Of a stretch of 64,000 nucleotides of DNA, positions 46,117-55,125 are shown piece after piece (the first letter of the stretch is position 1; every line of letters starts with the position of its first letter). The notes beneath the pieces were generated by a model that was not told the DNA's origin, made no database searches, and saw only the letters and a list, made by a program, of their open reading frames with translations. Source of the stretch: Devosia sp. 1566 (GTDB lineage: Bacteria > Pseudomonadota > Alphaproteobacteria > Rhizobiales > Devosiaceae); the NCBI RefSeq assembly GCF_004005995.1, contig NZ_CP034767.1, positions 3,574,501 through 3,638,500 on the forward strand, in the 5' to 3' direction. The translations under genes and the position numbers were made by a program.

Positions 46117-47541
46117 TTACTGGCCCAGCACCGTCGCGGCATATTCAGCCATGCGCTGGCCGCCCGCGGCATTGTATTCCGCCACAAACTGGTCCCATTG
46201 ATCGAGGCTCGCTTCGCCGGTGATGAACTTGGCGACCCAGCCGCGATAAACCTGCTCGGCCGCGTCCACATCGGCGGCATATTCAGCTGGCCAGACAAAG
46301 GCGTTGTCTGGGGTGAAATTGCCCTTGATCGTGTCGAGCGCCGTCTGCGCCGTGGGCGAAAGCAGCGGGGTCGCGGGCGTCCAGTTCGCGGCATTGAAGA
46401 AGCGCGCATACCAGGTCGAGATCTGATCGGTGAAGGTCACCGTGCCGTCAGCGCCTACAGTATGGTGCACATCGGCAAAGCCCATGCGGTCGATATCCTG
46501 ACCTTCCTTGCTCGCCATGAAATCGAGCACGGCAAAGGCTTCTTCCTTGTGCTCGGACAGGGACGAGATCGCCCAGCCGCGCGCTTCCTTGGACACGTCA
46601 ACCGCTGCAAGGCCCTTGCCGCCCGGGCCTTCCGGTACTGGCAGCACGGTCAGCGTGATCTCCTCGCCCGGATGGGCCTGGCGCATCTTGCCCGAATAAA
46701 TGTCGATCACCTCTGGCGAAGAGCCAAAGATCACCCCGGCCCGGCCGGTATAGAACTTGTCTTCCTTCACATCGAAAGTGTTGGTGACATATTCCTTGTC
46801 GTAAAGACCCTTGCTGGCAAGGCGCGCATAGAATTCGAGCTTGGCGCGCTCGGCATCGGTGACGCGCGAATTAACCCAGGTGCCATCGGCATTTTTCATC
46901 CAGGTGGCGCTGACGCCAAAGGCCTGGTTGAAGATGGAATCGAGTTCGCCAGTATTGCCGAACCCCGTCAGGCCCAGCGTATTGCCCGGCGTGCCGTCGC
47001 CATCGAGATCGGCATCGTGGATGGCCTGGAACAGCGCTTCATAGTCCTCGACCGTGGTCGGGGGCTCCATGCCCAGCTCGTCGAGCCAGTCCTGGCGCAT
47101 CACCGGCTGAGGCGCGCGCGAAGGGTACACGTAGAGCAGATAAGGGTAGTTCGCGAGGCGCTCCACATTGTGCGGCCACAGCGCATCCTTGATGAACTCG
47201 GACTTTTCGATCCAGGGCGTGAGGTCCTCGAGCACTCCCTGCTCGGCCATTTTCTGGTCGCCACCCTGGAAATACATGATGTCCGGGATATCGCCCGAGA
47301 GCAGCATCACGCCCAGCGCATCGGCATAGCCCGAGCCCGGCAGGTCGACGATCTGGATATCGACATCAACGCCGCGCTCCTTGAGCGCCGCTTCGATCGC
47401 CTCGATTTCCTTGACGTCATCGGGATTGCTGTTGAGCAGATCCTTGCTCACAAGGCGCAGCGTGGTTTGCGCCATTGCCGGCGCAGCCAGCGCCCCCAGC
47501 ATTGCCATGGCCGTCGAGGCCAGCAGTAGTTTCTTCAGCAT
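46117..47541 (-). CDS. Sugar ABC transporter substrate-binding protein, family 1
   Basis: The 474-residue protein has a signal peptide (MLKKLLLASTAMAML, AMAQ site) and a family 1 CUT1 binding-protein body. It carries LGVMLLSGDIPDIMYFQGGD and VLEDLTPWIEKSEFIKD in the hinge region and a C-terminal DQFVAEYNAAGGQRMAEY ending. The LplA-like length and the LplB/YtcP-type permeases point to uptake of complex oligosaccharides. ATG 47541 follows AAGGAGG. It is in the middle of the leftward operon. Confidence 0.9.
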   Translation of the reverse strand: MLKKLLLASTAMAMLGALAAPAMAQTTLRLVSKDLLNSNPDDVKEIEAIEAALKERGVDVDIQIVDLPGSGYADALGVMLLSGDIPDIMYFQGGDQKMAEQGVLEDLTPWIEKSEFIKDALWPHNVERLANYPYLLYVYPSRAPQPVMRQDWLDELGMEPPTTVEDYEALFQAIHDADLDGDGTPGNTLGLTGFGNTGELDSIFNQAFGVSATWMKNADGTWVNSRVTDAERAKLEFYARLASKGLYDKEYVTNTFDVKEDKFYTGRAGVIFGSSPEVIDIYSGKMRQAHPGEEITLTVLPVPEGPGGKGLAAVDVSKEARGWAISSLSEHKEEAFAVLDFMASKEGQDIDRMGFADVHHTVGADGTVTFTDQISTWYARFFNAANWTPATPLLSPTAQTALDTIKGNFTPDNAFVWPAEYAADVDAAEQVYRGWVAKFITGEASLDQWDQFVAEYNAAGGQRMAEYAATVLGQ

Positions 47542-47635
47542 CAGACATTTCCTCCTTGGATTGTCATTAGGTTCGTCATTGGCCGCAATTTTGCGGTTCT
47601 TGTGGAAAGGCTTGAAGCGGGATCTCGGAGCCTGG

Positions 47636-47672
47636 CCTCCCTCACCCTTGAGGGGAGGGCCGGTTTGGGGGA
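47636..47672. repeat. REP-like GC-rich palindrome
   Basis: CCTCCCTCACCCTTGAGGGGAGGG lies in the 165-base spacer between the second permease gene and the binding-protein gene. A GGGGGACC-N6-GATCCCCC hairpin follows it at 47677-47698. The core is the same as at 45981. Confidence 0.5.
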
Positions 47673-47706
47673 CCATCGGCGATCCCCCAAGATTGTGTCG
47701 CCCCAA

Positions 47707-48606
47707 TCATCCCTTGAGCGCTCCCGACATCGTCCCCTTGGTGAAGAATTTGAGGATCAGCGGATAGATGGCGAGAATGGGCAGGATGGTGATGAGGATC
47801 ATCCCCGCCTTGAGCGCGCGGATATTGATCTGCGCCAGCCCGATATTGTTGGCGGCATTGTTGGCCCCGACGATGGCGAGCTTGTCGCCCTCGATGACGA
47901 ACTGGCGCAACACCACCTGCAGCGGCCATTTGGTCTGGTCGTTGAGATAGATCATCGCCCGGAAAAACTCGTTCCAGTGCAGCACGAGATAAAACAGGGC
48001 AATCGTCGCCAGCGCCGGCTTGGCCAGCGGCAGCACCACCATGAAAAAGGTCTGGAACGGATTGGCGCCATCAAGCTCGGCCGCTTCCAAAAGCTCCTGC
48101 GGGATCTCCTCGAAGAAGCGGATCAGGATGATGAGATACCAGGCGCTGATCGCCTTATACATGATCACCGACCAGGGCGTGTTGAGCAGGCCCATGCGTT
48201 TCATCAGGAAATAGTCGGGAATGATCCCGGGCTCGAACACGATGGTGACGAGCACGAGCAGGAAAATGATCCGCCGTCCGGGCAGGCCCGGCCGCGACAT
48301 ACCCCAGGCCATCAAGGCGGTGCCGAAGACGCCGATGCACACGCTGGTGGCGGTCATCCACACCGAGTTGAAAATGCCGCGCTGCACATTGGGATGCTGC
48401 AGCAGCAGCATCCACACATCGGGCGAAAACCCGTCGGGGATGATCGAGAGGCCCGAAAAACCAGCGACCTTGCTGGGCTCGGACAATGACAGGGCCAAAA
48501 GGTTCAGCAGCGGCTGCAGGGTGAACACCACCAGCAGCAGGAGCGTTGACACGATCAGCACATATTCGACCCGCTCGAGCGGCGTCCGGCGCGATTGACC
48601 AAACAT
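47707..48606 (-). CDS. Sugar ABC transporter permease, YtcP/LplC type
   Basis: The 299-residue membrane protein has six helices and the permease loop EAAELDGANPFQTFF. Long N-terminal helices follow RTPLERVEYVLIV. It is the YtcP/LplC-type partner of the preceding permease. The start is ATG 48606, overlapping the preceding stop as TGATG, which means translational coupling. Confidence 0.9.
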   Translation of the reverse strand: MFGQSRRTPLERVEYVLIVSTLLLLVVFTLQPLLNLLALSLSEPSKVAGFSGLSIIPDGFSPDVWMLLLQHPNVQRGIFNSVWMTATSVCIGVFGTALMAWGMSRPGLPGRRIIFLLVLVTIVFEPGIIPDYFLMKRMGLLNTPWSVIMYKAISAWYLIILIRFFEEIPQELLEAAELDGANPFQTFFMVVLPLAKPALATIALFYLVLHWNEFFRAMIYLNDQTKWPLQVVLRQFVIEGDKLAIVGANNAANNIGLAQINIRALKAGMILITILPILAIYPLILKFFTKGTMSGALKG

Positions 48607-49637
48607 CACCACACTCCCTTGCCGGTAAGGCGCTTGCTGACGAGATGCGAGGTCAATACCAGGATCATGCCGATCACCGCCTTGAACAGGCCAGCGGCCG
48701 TGGCTAGCGCATATTCACCGGTCGAAAGGCCCATGCGGTAGACATAGGTGTCGATGATATCGATGGTGGAAGCGTTGACCGCGTTCTGGAAATTGATGAC
48801 CTGGTTGAGGTCGGCCGACAGGAACATGCCCATATTGAGGATGAACAGCGTCGCGATCGTCGGCACGATCCCCGGAATGGTCACATGCCAGATCTTTTGC
48901 CAGCGATTGGCGCCATCCATTTCGGCGGCTTCATATAGCTGCGGGTCGATGGCAAAGATCGCGGCCAGATAAAGCAGGCTGTCCCAACCCGCCGAACGCC
49001 AGATTTCCGATACCACCAGCACCCAGCGGATCGTGCCGGTATTGGTCAGGTAATTGGTGGTGCCAAAGCCCATGGATTGCTGGACCTGGTTGACAGCACC
49101 ATCGGTGGGCGACAGCAGCGCGATGAACACGCCCGCGATCACCACCCAGCTCAAGAAGTGCGGCAGGTAGATCGCCGACTGGATCGCCCCGCGCAGCTTG
49201 CCGTTGCGCACTTCATTGAGCAGCAGCGCCACCATGATCGGCACCGGGAACACAAAGAGGATCTTCATGCCCGAAATGATCAGCGTGTTGAGCAGCACCT
49301 GATGGAAGATGGGCGAGGAAAACAGCACGCCGAAATTCTTGAGCCCGACCCAGATATTGGGCGGGATGATGCGAACCTGCTCGAAAGCCATCTTGGCTTC
49401 CCAGATCGGCACGTAATGCCAAACGAAAAAGAACAGCAGGCCCGGCGCCATCATGGCGTAATAGGGCCACCATTGGCGCAGGCCGAAGCGGAAGCGCTCA
49501 AGCCTGTTCATACCCTGTTCAGCAACATGGCGCGATTGCGGCCCCGCCTGCGGCAAAACGCCTGCAGCGTGTCCGTTCACGGGAACGTTCCCACTCGCCA
49601 CTGCGGCGCCGAGCTGCTCTTCCGATGAGCCAACCAT
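48606..49637 (-). CDS. Sugar ABC transporter permease, LplB type
   Basis: The 343-residue membrane protein is the LplB/YteP-type CUT1 permease, with PPNIWVGLKNFG and the ATPase loop EAAEMDGANRWQKIW. About 40 hydrophilic residues precede the first helix. ATG 49637 or TTG 49640 follows AAGGAG. It starts 14 bases after the LacI gene. Its own 5' coding end contains a perfect LacI-like palindrome. Confidence 0.9.
   Translation of the reverse strand: MVGSSEEQLGAAVASGNVPVNGHAAGVLPQAGPQSRHVAEQGMNRLERFRFGLRQWWPYYAMMAPGLLFFFVWHYVPIWEAKMAFEQVRIIPPNIWVGLKNFGVLFSSPIFHQVLLNTLIISGMKILFVFPVPIMVALLLNEVRNGKLRGAIQSAIYLPHFLSWVVIAGVFIALLSPTDGAVNQVQQSMGFGTTNYLTNTGTIRWVLVVSEIWRSAGWDSLLYLAAIFAIDPQLYEAAEMDGANRWQKIWHVTIPGIVPTIATLFILNMGMFLSADLNQVINFQNAVNASTIDIIDTYVYRMGLSTGEYALATAAGLFKAVIGMILVLTSHLVSKRLTGKGVW
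49581..49592. promoter_or_regulatory. LacI-type palindrome inside the first permease gene
   Basis: GGGAACGTTCCC is a perfect 12-base palindrome 45 bases inside the permease coding sequence. Its core GGGAACGTT is shared with the palindrome upstream of the LacI gene, and CG-centred palindromes of this kind are typical LacI-family operators. Confidence 0.5.
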
Positions 49638-49651
49638 CAATCAGATACTCC

Positions 49652-50698
49652 TTAGCTCGCGGCGCGTCGCTGCGCGGCCTGCGCCGACAGTTCGGCAATC
49701 GAGCCGCGCTCAACCAGCCGGCACGGCATGTAAATGCGCCGGTGGTCCGGCTTGTGTTCGATTTCGTCAAAGAGCCCGTCCACGGCGCGCTCGCCGATAT
49801 CGCGCCCCGGCTTGGCCACCGTGGTCAGACCCGGCCAGGCGAACTCGCCCGAGGGAATGCCGTCAAAACCCATGATTGAAACGTCGCGGGGGCATTCGAG
49901 CCCGGCATCGCGCACCGCCATCATCGCGCCCAACGCCATCATGTCATTGGCCGCAAACACAGCTAGGTGCCCGACGCGCGGGCGCTCCAGCAGCCGCGCC
50001 ATCGCCTCGCGCCCGCCCCTGACGGTATATTCCCCGTCCTCGATCGGCAGCACGGCAGGATCGACGTCCCGCTCGACGCAATGCTCATGCACCGCGCGCA
50101 AGAACCGTGCCCGCGCCAAGCGCGATTTCGGGCCAAGCAGGAGGCTCGGCGCCGGATGGCCCTTTTGCACGAAATGGTCCAGCCCGAGCCGTACCGCCTG
50201 GGCAATGTCCGAACCGACGCTGGAAATATTGGGAAAGCGCTCGGCGCTCGAGCCGATGAAAACGCAAGGCAGGCCGAAGCGGTCGAGATCGTCAAAACTG
50301 TCGGCCACCGGGTTGATGATCGCCCCATCGACCCGCGCCCGGCGCAGCGCGCCCAGATGCGCCGCTTCCGCCTTGGGGTCCCAGTCGGAAGAAAAGATCA
50401 GCAGTGACGCCCCGCTGCGCGAAGCACGATCCTGCGCCCCACGCGCCACATCGCCCCAGAACGGGTTGGTGATATCGGGGATCACGAGGCCCAACAGGCC
50501 GCTGCGGCCCGAGCGCATGCCCACCGCGAGGTGATTGCGCTCATAACCAACGGCGGCGGCGGCCCGGATCACCCGGTCACGGGTTTCCTCGGTGATGTTG
50601 GACGAGCCCGTCAGCGCGCGGGCCGCGGTGCTCTTGGACACCCCGGCGCGCTCGGCAACATCAACAATGGTTGGTCGGCGATCGCGGCTGTTGCGCAT
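49652..50698 (-). CDS. LacI-family transcriptional regulator of the transport/hydrolase operon
   Basis: The 348-residue protein has a standard LacI head (TIVDVAERAGVSKSTAARAL, about 10-29) and effector domain (GLLGLVIPDITNPFWGDV). I chose ATG 50698 because AAGGG precedes it; the frame opens 11 codons earlier without support. It is the first gene of the leftward string. Two LacI-like palindromes, one 36 bases before its start and one inside the next gene, suggest autoregulation and control of the transport genes. Confidence 0.9.
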   Translation of the reverse strand: MRNSRDRRPTIVDVAERAGVSKSTAARALTGSSNITEETRDRVIRAAAAVGYERNHLAVGMRSGRSGLLGLVIPDITNPFWGDVARGAQDRASRSGASLLIFSSDWDPKAEAAHLGALRRARVDGAIINPVADSFDDLDRFGLPCVFIGSSAERFPNISSVGSDIAQAVRLGLDHFVQKGHPAPSLLLGPKSRLARARFLRAVHEHCVERDVDPAVLPIEDGEYTVRGGREAMARLLERPRVGHLAVFAANDMMALGAMMAVRDAGLECPRDVSIMGFDGIPSGEFAWPGLTTVAKPGRDIGERAVDGLFDEIEHKPDHRRIYMPCRLVERGSIAELSAQAAQRRAAS

Positions 50699-50733
50699 GA
50701 ACCATCCCTTGCAGCCGGTCCGCCCTGCCACAC

Positions 50734-50751
50734 CGCGGGAACGTTACCGCG
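50734..50751 (-). promoter_or_regulatory. LacI-type operator upstream of the LacI regulator
   Basis: CGCGGGAACGTTACCGCG is an 18-base palindrome with one mismatched pair, centred on CG. It lies 36 bases before the regulator's ATG, where it could cover the promoter. Confidence 0.65.
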
Positions 50752-50841
50752 AATACCAGCAATGTCAATACTGCAACCCTCGACAGCGCGCCGCAGCCAC
50801 CCCAAACCAGGGGATTACTTATTTTCGAGACTAACTGCGCC

Positions 50842-51573
50842 TCACCGCGGCGTATGCACGACATCAAGGAAGATAGGATCGAACTGCCCCACATCCTGCA
50901 GGCGCTTCCAGTCGATCACCCGCACGCGCTTGGTATCCCAGGACACTAAATCCTGGCGCCGCAGCTCCTGGAGCGTGCGGTTCACATGCACATTGGAAAG
51001 CCCCAGCGCATCAGCGAGCTCCTGCTGCGTGATCTCGAACGGAAAGCTCATATCCTCGGCCAGCCCCACGGCCTGGGCGCGCACATAATGCTCGCAGAAC
51101 AGATGCGCCATATGCGCAATCGCGGTCAGCCGCCCCATCGCCACCAGCCATTGCCGGTGGATCGCCCCATCCAGCAAGGTCGAGAGCCACAGCAGCCGCG
51201 TTAGGTGCGGATAGTCCTCGGTGATCTGCCGCAAGGCATCATGGGGGAACTCAACGGCCGCCACGGCGGACATCGCACTGACATCATGATCCAGCTTGGA
51301 TAGCAGGAAGGCATGCAGATCCACGAAATCGCCCGCGATGTGAAAGGCCGTGATCTGCTGCTGGCCGCTTTCCACCGTGTTTTGCCGGGCAGCCATGCCC
51401 TGGATCAGCAACAGGCTCTTGTTCGGGCTGCTGCCATAGCGCGCCATCAACTCGCCCGGGGCGAAATGAACAGTCTGGCCGGCCGCCGCCGAAAGCGCAT
51501 CCCGTTCTGCTTGTCCTAGGGTGTCACGCACCCGCAGGCGGCGAAAAAATCTATCAAGACGCTGATCGTCCAT
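50842..51573 (-). CDS. Crp/Fnr-family regulator
   Basis: From ATG 51573 the protein is 243 residues. A cyclic-nucleotide-binding-like domain (about 25-135) is followed by a helix-turn-helix (EITQQELADALGLSNVHVNRTLQEL). The recognition helix has V-x-V-N-R in place of the E-SR of FNR/FixK, so it should read a different site from the regulator at 3831. No cysteine cluster is seen. Family members of this build often respond to light, stress or nutrient state in alphaproteobacteria. It is monocistronic, and a GTG further upstream (51603) is a less likely start. Confidence 0.85.
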   Translation of the reverse strand: MDDQRLDRFFRRLRVRDTLGQAERDALSAAAGQTVHFAPGELMARYGSSPNKSLLLIQGMAARQNTVESGQQQITAFHIAGDFVDLHAFLLSKLDHDVSAMSAVAAVEFPHDALRQITEDYPHLTRLLWLSTLLDGAIHRQWLVAMGRLTAIAHMAHLFCEHYVRAQAVGLAEDMSFPFEITQQELADALGLSNVHVNRTLQELRRQDLVSWDTKRVRVIDWKRLQDVGQFDPIFLDVVHTPR

Positions 51574-51596
51574 GGTGGGCCTTGGTACCGGACCTT

Positions 51597-51614
51597 CGCG
51601 CACAAACGTGCGCG
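51597..51614. promoter_or_regulatory. Perfect palindrome before the Crp-family gene
   Basis: CGCGCAC-AAAC-GTGCGCG is a 7-base inverted repeat 23 bases before the ATG. It may be an autoregulatory operator or a leader hairpin. The spacer from 51574 to 52104 (about 530 bases) otherwise shows nothing I can support; rightward frames in it look non-coding. Confidence 0.4.
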
Positions 51615-52104
51615 GGTCGCTGTAGTTGCTTCTTTTCTTGCCAATCGCTGTTCGCGAACCAGGTTTGTGGCGCGGCCTGGAGCCACTTCAAACTGCGGCC
51701 ACACGCCCCGGACCCAGAGGAGGATGCGCCCGCAAAGTGCCGGCACCCACGCCCGTCCTTGTCCCCCCGCCGATATGGTCGTTGTGCTTGCGGCCTTGGC
51801 GCTGGCAGGCAAACGCGCCATGTCAGCTTTAATGCCGCTAAGTCGCTGATCCGCGCACTATCGTATGTTAGTCAAAGCCAGAATGCGGAGCCAACCCGAT
51901 CTCGCCAAGTCACCGAAGCTGCCGGCAAGATGATCCGCCCAGCGAGCACTGACAGCTTGCTCTTGCCGACCGGAACGGCGCTGGAAGTGCAGCATCAGGC
52001 TTGGCGGTGCAAACATGTAGGCCATCTGGAGCTTTTACCGACTTGGTTTCACCTGACCTTCATCTTTCTAGCTGACCTTTGCCACATAAAGGACCAAGCC
52101 AGCG

Positions 52105-52614
52105 ATGAACATGAAGTTGTACCTGTCCCTGCTCACCAGCGCCGTGATGATTGTCTGCTCCACCTTGGGTGCAGTGGCGCTTGATGTACCAACAGCTCAG
52201 CCCATCCTGACCGTATCCGGCAACATCACCCAGACCAATCAGGACGGGGTGGCTGTGTTTGACCGCACGATGCTCGAGGCGCTTGGCAACGCCGCCATTG
52301 TGACCCGGACGCCCTGGTTTGACGGGGTGAGTACCTATGAAGGCGTGCCTCTCGAGGCGCTGATGGATGCCGTGGGCGCCGAGGGGCACACCGTCACTGC
52401 CATTGCGCTCAACGACTATGTCACCACGATCCCACTCTCGGATTTTGCCGATTTCGGACCCATTCTGGCGCTGCGCCACAACGGGCAATACATGACGGTG
52501 CGGGAAAAGGGCCCGCTCTTTATCATCTATCCCTTCGACGAAAACCCGGACCTGCGCACCTCGACCTATTATGGGCGGGCCGCCTGGCAGGTCAAACAGT
52601 TGATCGTGGAGTAA
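52105..52614 (+). CDS. Periplasmic oxidoreductase-like protein with Moco-binding (SUOX-type) fold
   Basis: The 169-residue protein has a signal peptide (to about residue 25, VALD) and a small domain related to the molybdopterin-binding fold of sulfite oxidases. It has ILTVSGNI, FDRTMLEALG, TPWFDGVSTYEGVPLEALMDAVGA and VREKGPLFIIYPFDENP. The Cys that binds molybdenum in the true enzymes is absent, so it is probably a ligand-binding sensor. It is 8 bases from a GGDEF-EAL gene, and the pair is widespread. It likely regulates that protein's periplasmic sensor part. Confidence 0.75.
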   Translation: MNMKLYLSLLTSAVMIVCSTLGAVALDVPTAQPILTVSGNITQTNQDGVAVFDRTMLEALGNAAIVTRTPWFDGVSTYEGVPLEALMDAVGAEGHTVTAIALNDYVTTIPLSDFADFGPILALRHNGQYMTVREKGPLFIIYPFDENPDLRTSTYYGRAAWQVKQLIVE

Positions 52615-52622
52615 CCAGAGCT

Positions 52623-55034
52623 GTGCAGGCCGCGTCGGTCAAGTTCATGCAGCGCGCCTTGGCAGTCATCGTGTGCTGCCTTGTGGTCGCGACCTGCTAC
52701 ACCTCGCTGGTGATTGCCCAGCGCCAGACTGCATTGCAAAACCTGTCGCGCTACAATGTTGCCTGGACTGTCAGCCAGTCCCTTTCCGAGTTCACCCGGC
52801 TCGAGCAGAGCCTGGCCCTTTACGCGCTCGACGCCACGCCAGAGCGGCTGGCCGAAGCCATGCTGCGGCTCGACATCATGTTCAGCCGGGTCGAGATGTA
52901 TGAGGCTGGCCCGGCTTCCAGTGAAAACTCGCGCACGCTGCGCATCTTTATCGAGGCCGATCCGGCCAATCAGGAAACCGTTCATGCTGTGCGGGGCGCG
53001 CTTGAAACGGTCGATGGCCTGCTCGCCTCCGAACCCCATACGCGGGCCAAACTGCTCGAGGGGCTTGCGGCCCTTGCCCCGTTGGACGCCCGCCTGACCG
53101 CTCTTGCCTCCGCGGCCGGGGCCTATGGCGCCGCACGCACGGCCGCCGATCGGGCCGAACTGCAGCGCCTGCACTGGATCTTCACTGGCCTCGCCTGGGG
53201 CCTGATCCTGTGCGGTGTCGCCTTGACGCTGCTGCTGTTCCGCAACAATCGGCTGTTGCAACGCGCCTACCAGGATGTCAGCACGCTCGCCGCTCAGTTG
53301 GGGGCAACCTCCAAGACCCTGCGGGCGCAGAATGACCGGTTCGATGCTGCCCTTAACAACATGTCCCATGCGATCTGCACCTTCGACGCCGATGGCAAGC
53401 TCGTCGTGTTCAACCAGCGATTTGCCGAACTTTGCGGCCTGCCGCAGAACCTGGAGCCTGGTCTCACCGCCACCCAGATGGAGGAAAGGGCGGCCGAGCA
53501 AGGCGCGGACACCGCCTATTACAGCATCCTGGCCCGCCAGCTCCCGATGATCTGGAACCGCACCGGCAAGGTGTTCACCTCCGAGCTACCCGATGGCCGC
53601 GCCTATGCGGTTTCCCATACCCCGCTACCGGATGGCGGATGGCTCGCCACCTATGAGGACATCAGCGAGCGCCGCCGCGCCGAGCTGCGCATCGCGCATA
53701 TGGCCCACCATGATGCCCTGACCAATCTGCCCAACCGCGTGCAGTTCAGGCTGCAGCTGGACCAGATGTTGCTGCGCTCGCGCAAGCATGACCTCAGCTT
53801 TTGTGTGTTCCTGCTCGATCTCGATGGCTTCAAGGACGTCAATGACACCTTCGGCCATCACCTGGGCGATCAACTCCTCAAAGTCGTGGCCCAGCGCCTG
53901 CAGCAGGGCAGCACGACTTACCACGCCGTGGCGCGGCTGGGCGGCGACGAGTTCGCCACCGCCTGCTGGATTGAAGGCGATGCCGAACAGCAGCGCCGGA
54001 TCGGCGAGCGGCTGATTGCCGATCTGTCCCGGCCCTATTTTCTGGAGGGGCGCGAACTGTCCGTCGGCGCCAGCATCGGGGTGGCGCAGTTCTGCCCCAA
54101 GACGCCAGTGGAAACCGAGGAATTGCTGCGCCATGCCGATCTGGCGCTTTATGTCGCCAAGGCCGATGGCAAGGGCCGGGTGCGGTTTTTCGAGCCGGAG
54201 CTCGACCAGCAGCTGCAAACCCGCAAGACGCTGGAAGCCGATCTGCGCAAGGCGCTGGATCGGGGCGAGATGGAAGTGCATTACCAGCCCGTCCTCGTGG
54301 CCGAAACGCGCCAGGTATGTCGCTACGAGGCGCTGTTGCGTTGGCGTCCGGGTGGGGATCGGCTCGTGCCACCCTCGACCTTCATCCCACTCGCCGAGGC
54401 GACGGGCCTGATCAACGAGATCGGCGCCTGGGTGCTGCAGCAGGCCTGCGCCGAAGCGGCCTGCTGGCCCGGAGATCTGGGCCTGGCGGTCAATTTGTCT
54501 GCCGTTCAGTTCAAGAGTGGCGAGCTGGTCAGGACCATCGGCGACGCCCTCGCCGCATCGGGGCTGGACGCGCACCGGCTGGAGCTGGAAATCACCGAAT
54601 CCGTGCTGCTCCAGGGCGACGAGCAAACCCTGTCCGCGCTGATGCGCCTCAAGGACATTGGCGTGCGCATCGCCATGGACGACTTCGGCACCGGCTATTC
54701 CTCGCTCAGCAATCTGCGTCGCTTCCCCTTTGACACCATCAAGATCGACAAGTCGTTCGTGGCCGATCTAACCAATCGCGATGACGCGGTTTCCGTGGTG
54801 CGGCTGATCATTCAGCTCGGTGAAGTGCTGGGAATGCAGACCACCGCCGAAGGAGTGGAAACCGAGGAACAGTTCCACCTGCTCCAACAAGCCGGCTGCA
54901 CCAATGTGCAGGGCTTCCTGTTCGATCGCGCCAAGCCGGCGAGCGAGATAGCCCATCACATCGCCGCAACTCACGCGCCCCCCGCGAAAGTCGATTCTGC
55001 AGCCGATCCACTTGCGGAACGTAAATCGGCCTGA
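52623..55034 (+). CDS. GGDEF-EAL protein with periplasmic sensor and PAS domain
   Basis: The 803-residue protein has two membrane helices (about 9-31 and 185-205) enclosing a periplasmic helical sensor. A PAS domain (about 235-345), GGDEF (about 355-515) and EAL (about 525-785) follow. GGDEF reads LGGDEFAT, and the EAL site has EALLRW, ITESVLL, DDFGTGYSSL and IKIDKSF, so both activities look possible. It starts at GTG 52623; ATG 52647 is an alternative. It is co-transcribed with the Moco-fold protein, which may sit on the periplasmic sensor and carry a redox signal. Confidence 0.92.
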   Translation: MQAASVKFMQRALAVIVCCLVVATCYTSLVIAQRQTALQNLSRYNVAWTVSQSLSEFTRLEQSLALYALDATPERLAEAMLRLDIMFSRVEMYEAGPASSENSRTLRIFIEADPANQETVHAVRGALETVDGLLASEPHTRAKLLEGLAALAPLDARLTALASAAGAYGAARTAADRAELQRLHWIFTGLAWGLILCGVALTLLLFRNNRLLQRAYQDVSTLAAQLGATSKTLRAQNDRFDAALNNMSHAICTFDADGKLVVFNQRFAELCGLPQNLEPGLTATQMEERAAEQGADTAYYSILARQLPMIWNRTGKVFTSELPDGRAYAVSHTPLPDGGWLATYEDISERRRAELRIAHMAHHDALTNLPNRVQFRLQLDQMLLRSRKHDLSFCVFLLDLDGFKDVNDTFGHHLGDQLLKVVAQRLQQGSTTYHAVARLGGDEFATACWIEGDAEQQRRIGERLIADLSRPYFLEGRELSVGASIGVAQFCPKTPVETEELLRHADLALYVAKADGKGRVRFFEPELDQQLQTRKTLEADLRKALDRGEMEVHYQPVLVAETRQVCRYEALLRWRPGGDRLVPPSTFIPLAEATGLINEIGAWVLQQACAEAACWPGDLGLAVNLSAVQFKSGELVRTIGDALAASGLDAHRLELEITESVLLQGDEQTLSALMRLKDIGVRIAMDDFGTGYSSLSNLRRFPFDTIKIDKSFVADLTNRDDAVSVVRLIIQLGEVLGMQTTAEGVETEEQFHLLQQAGCTNVQGFLFDRAKPASEIAHHIAATHAPPAKVDSAADPLAERKSA

Positions 55035-55125
55035 AACTGCCCCCATCTCTCCCTCGCGACGCCGTGATCTTGTGGCGCCAGCGCGCCCGCAAGTATAGCA
55101 AGGGCGCAGCTAAGGGACTGAGTTG

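Noticed and set aside
51582..52184. Rightward 200-codon frame in the spacer before the Moco-fold gene
   Set aside because: It is rich in Arg, Pro and Cys without domain pattern and overlaps the real gene at 52105 in another frame.
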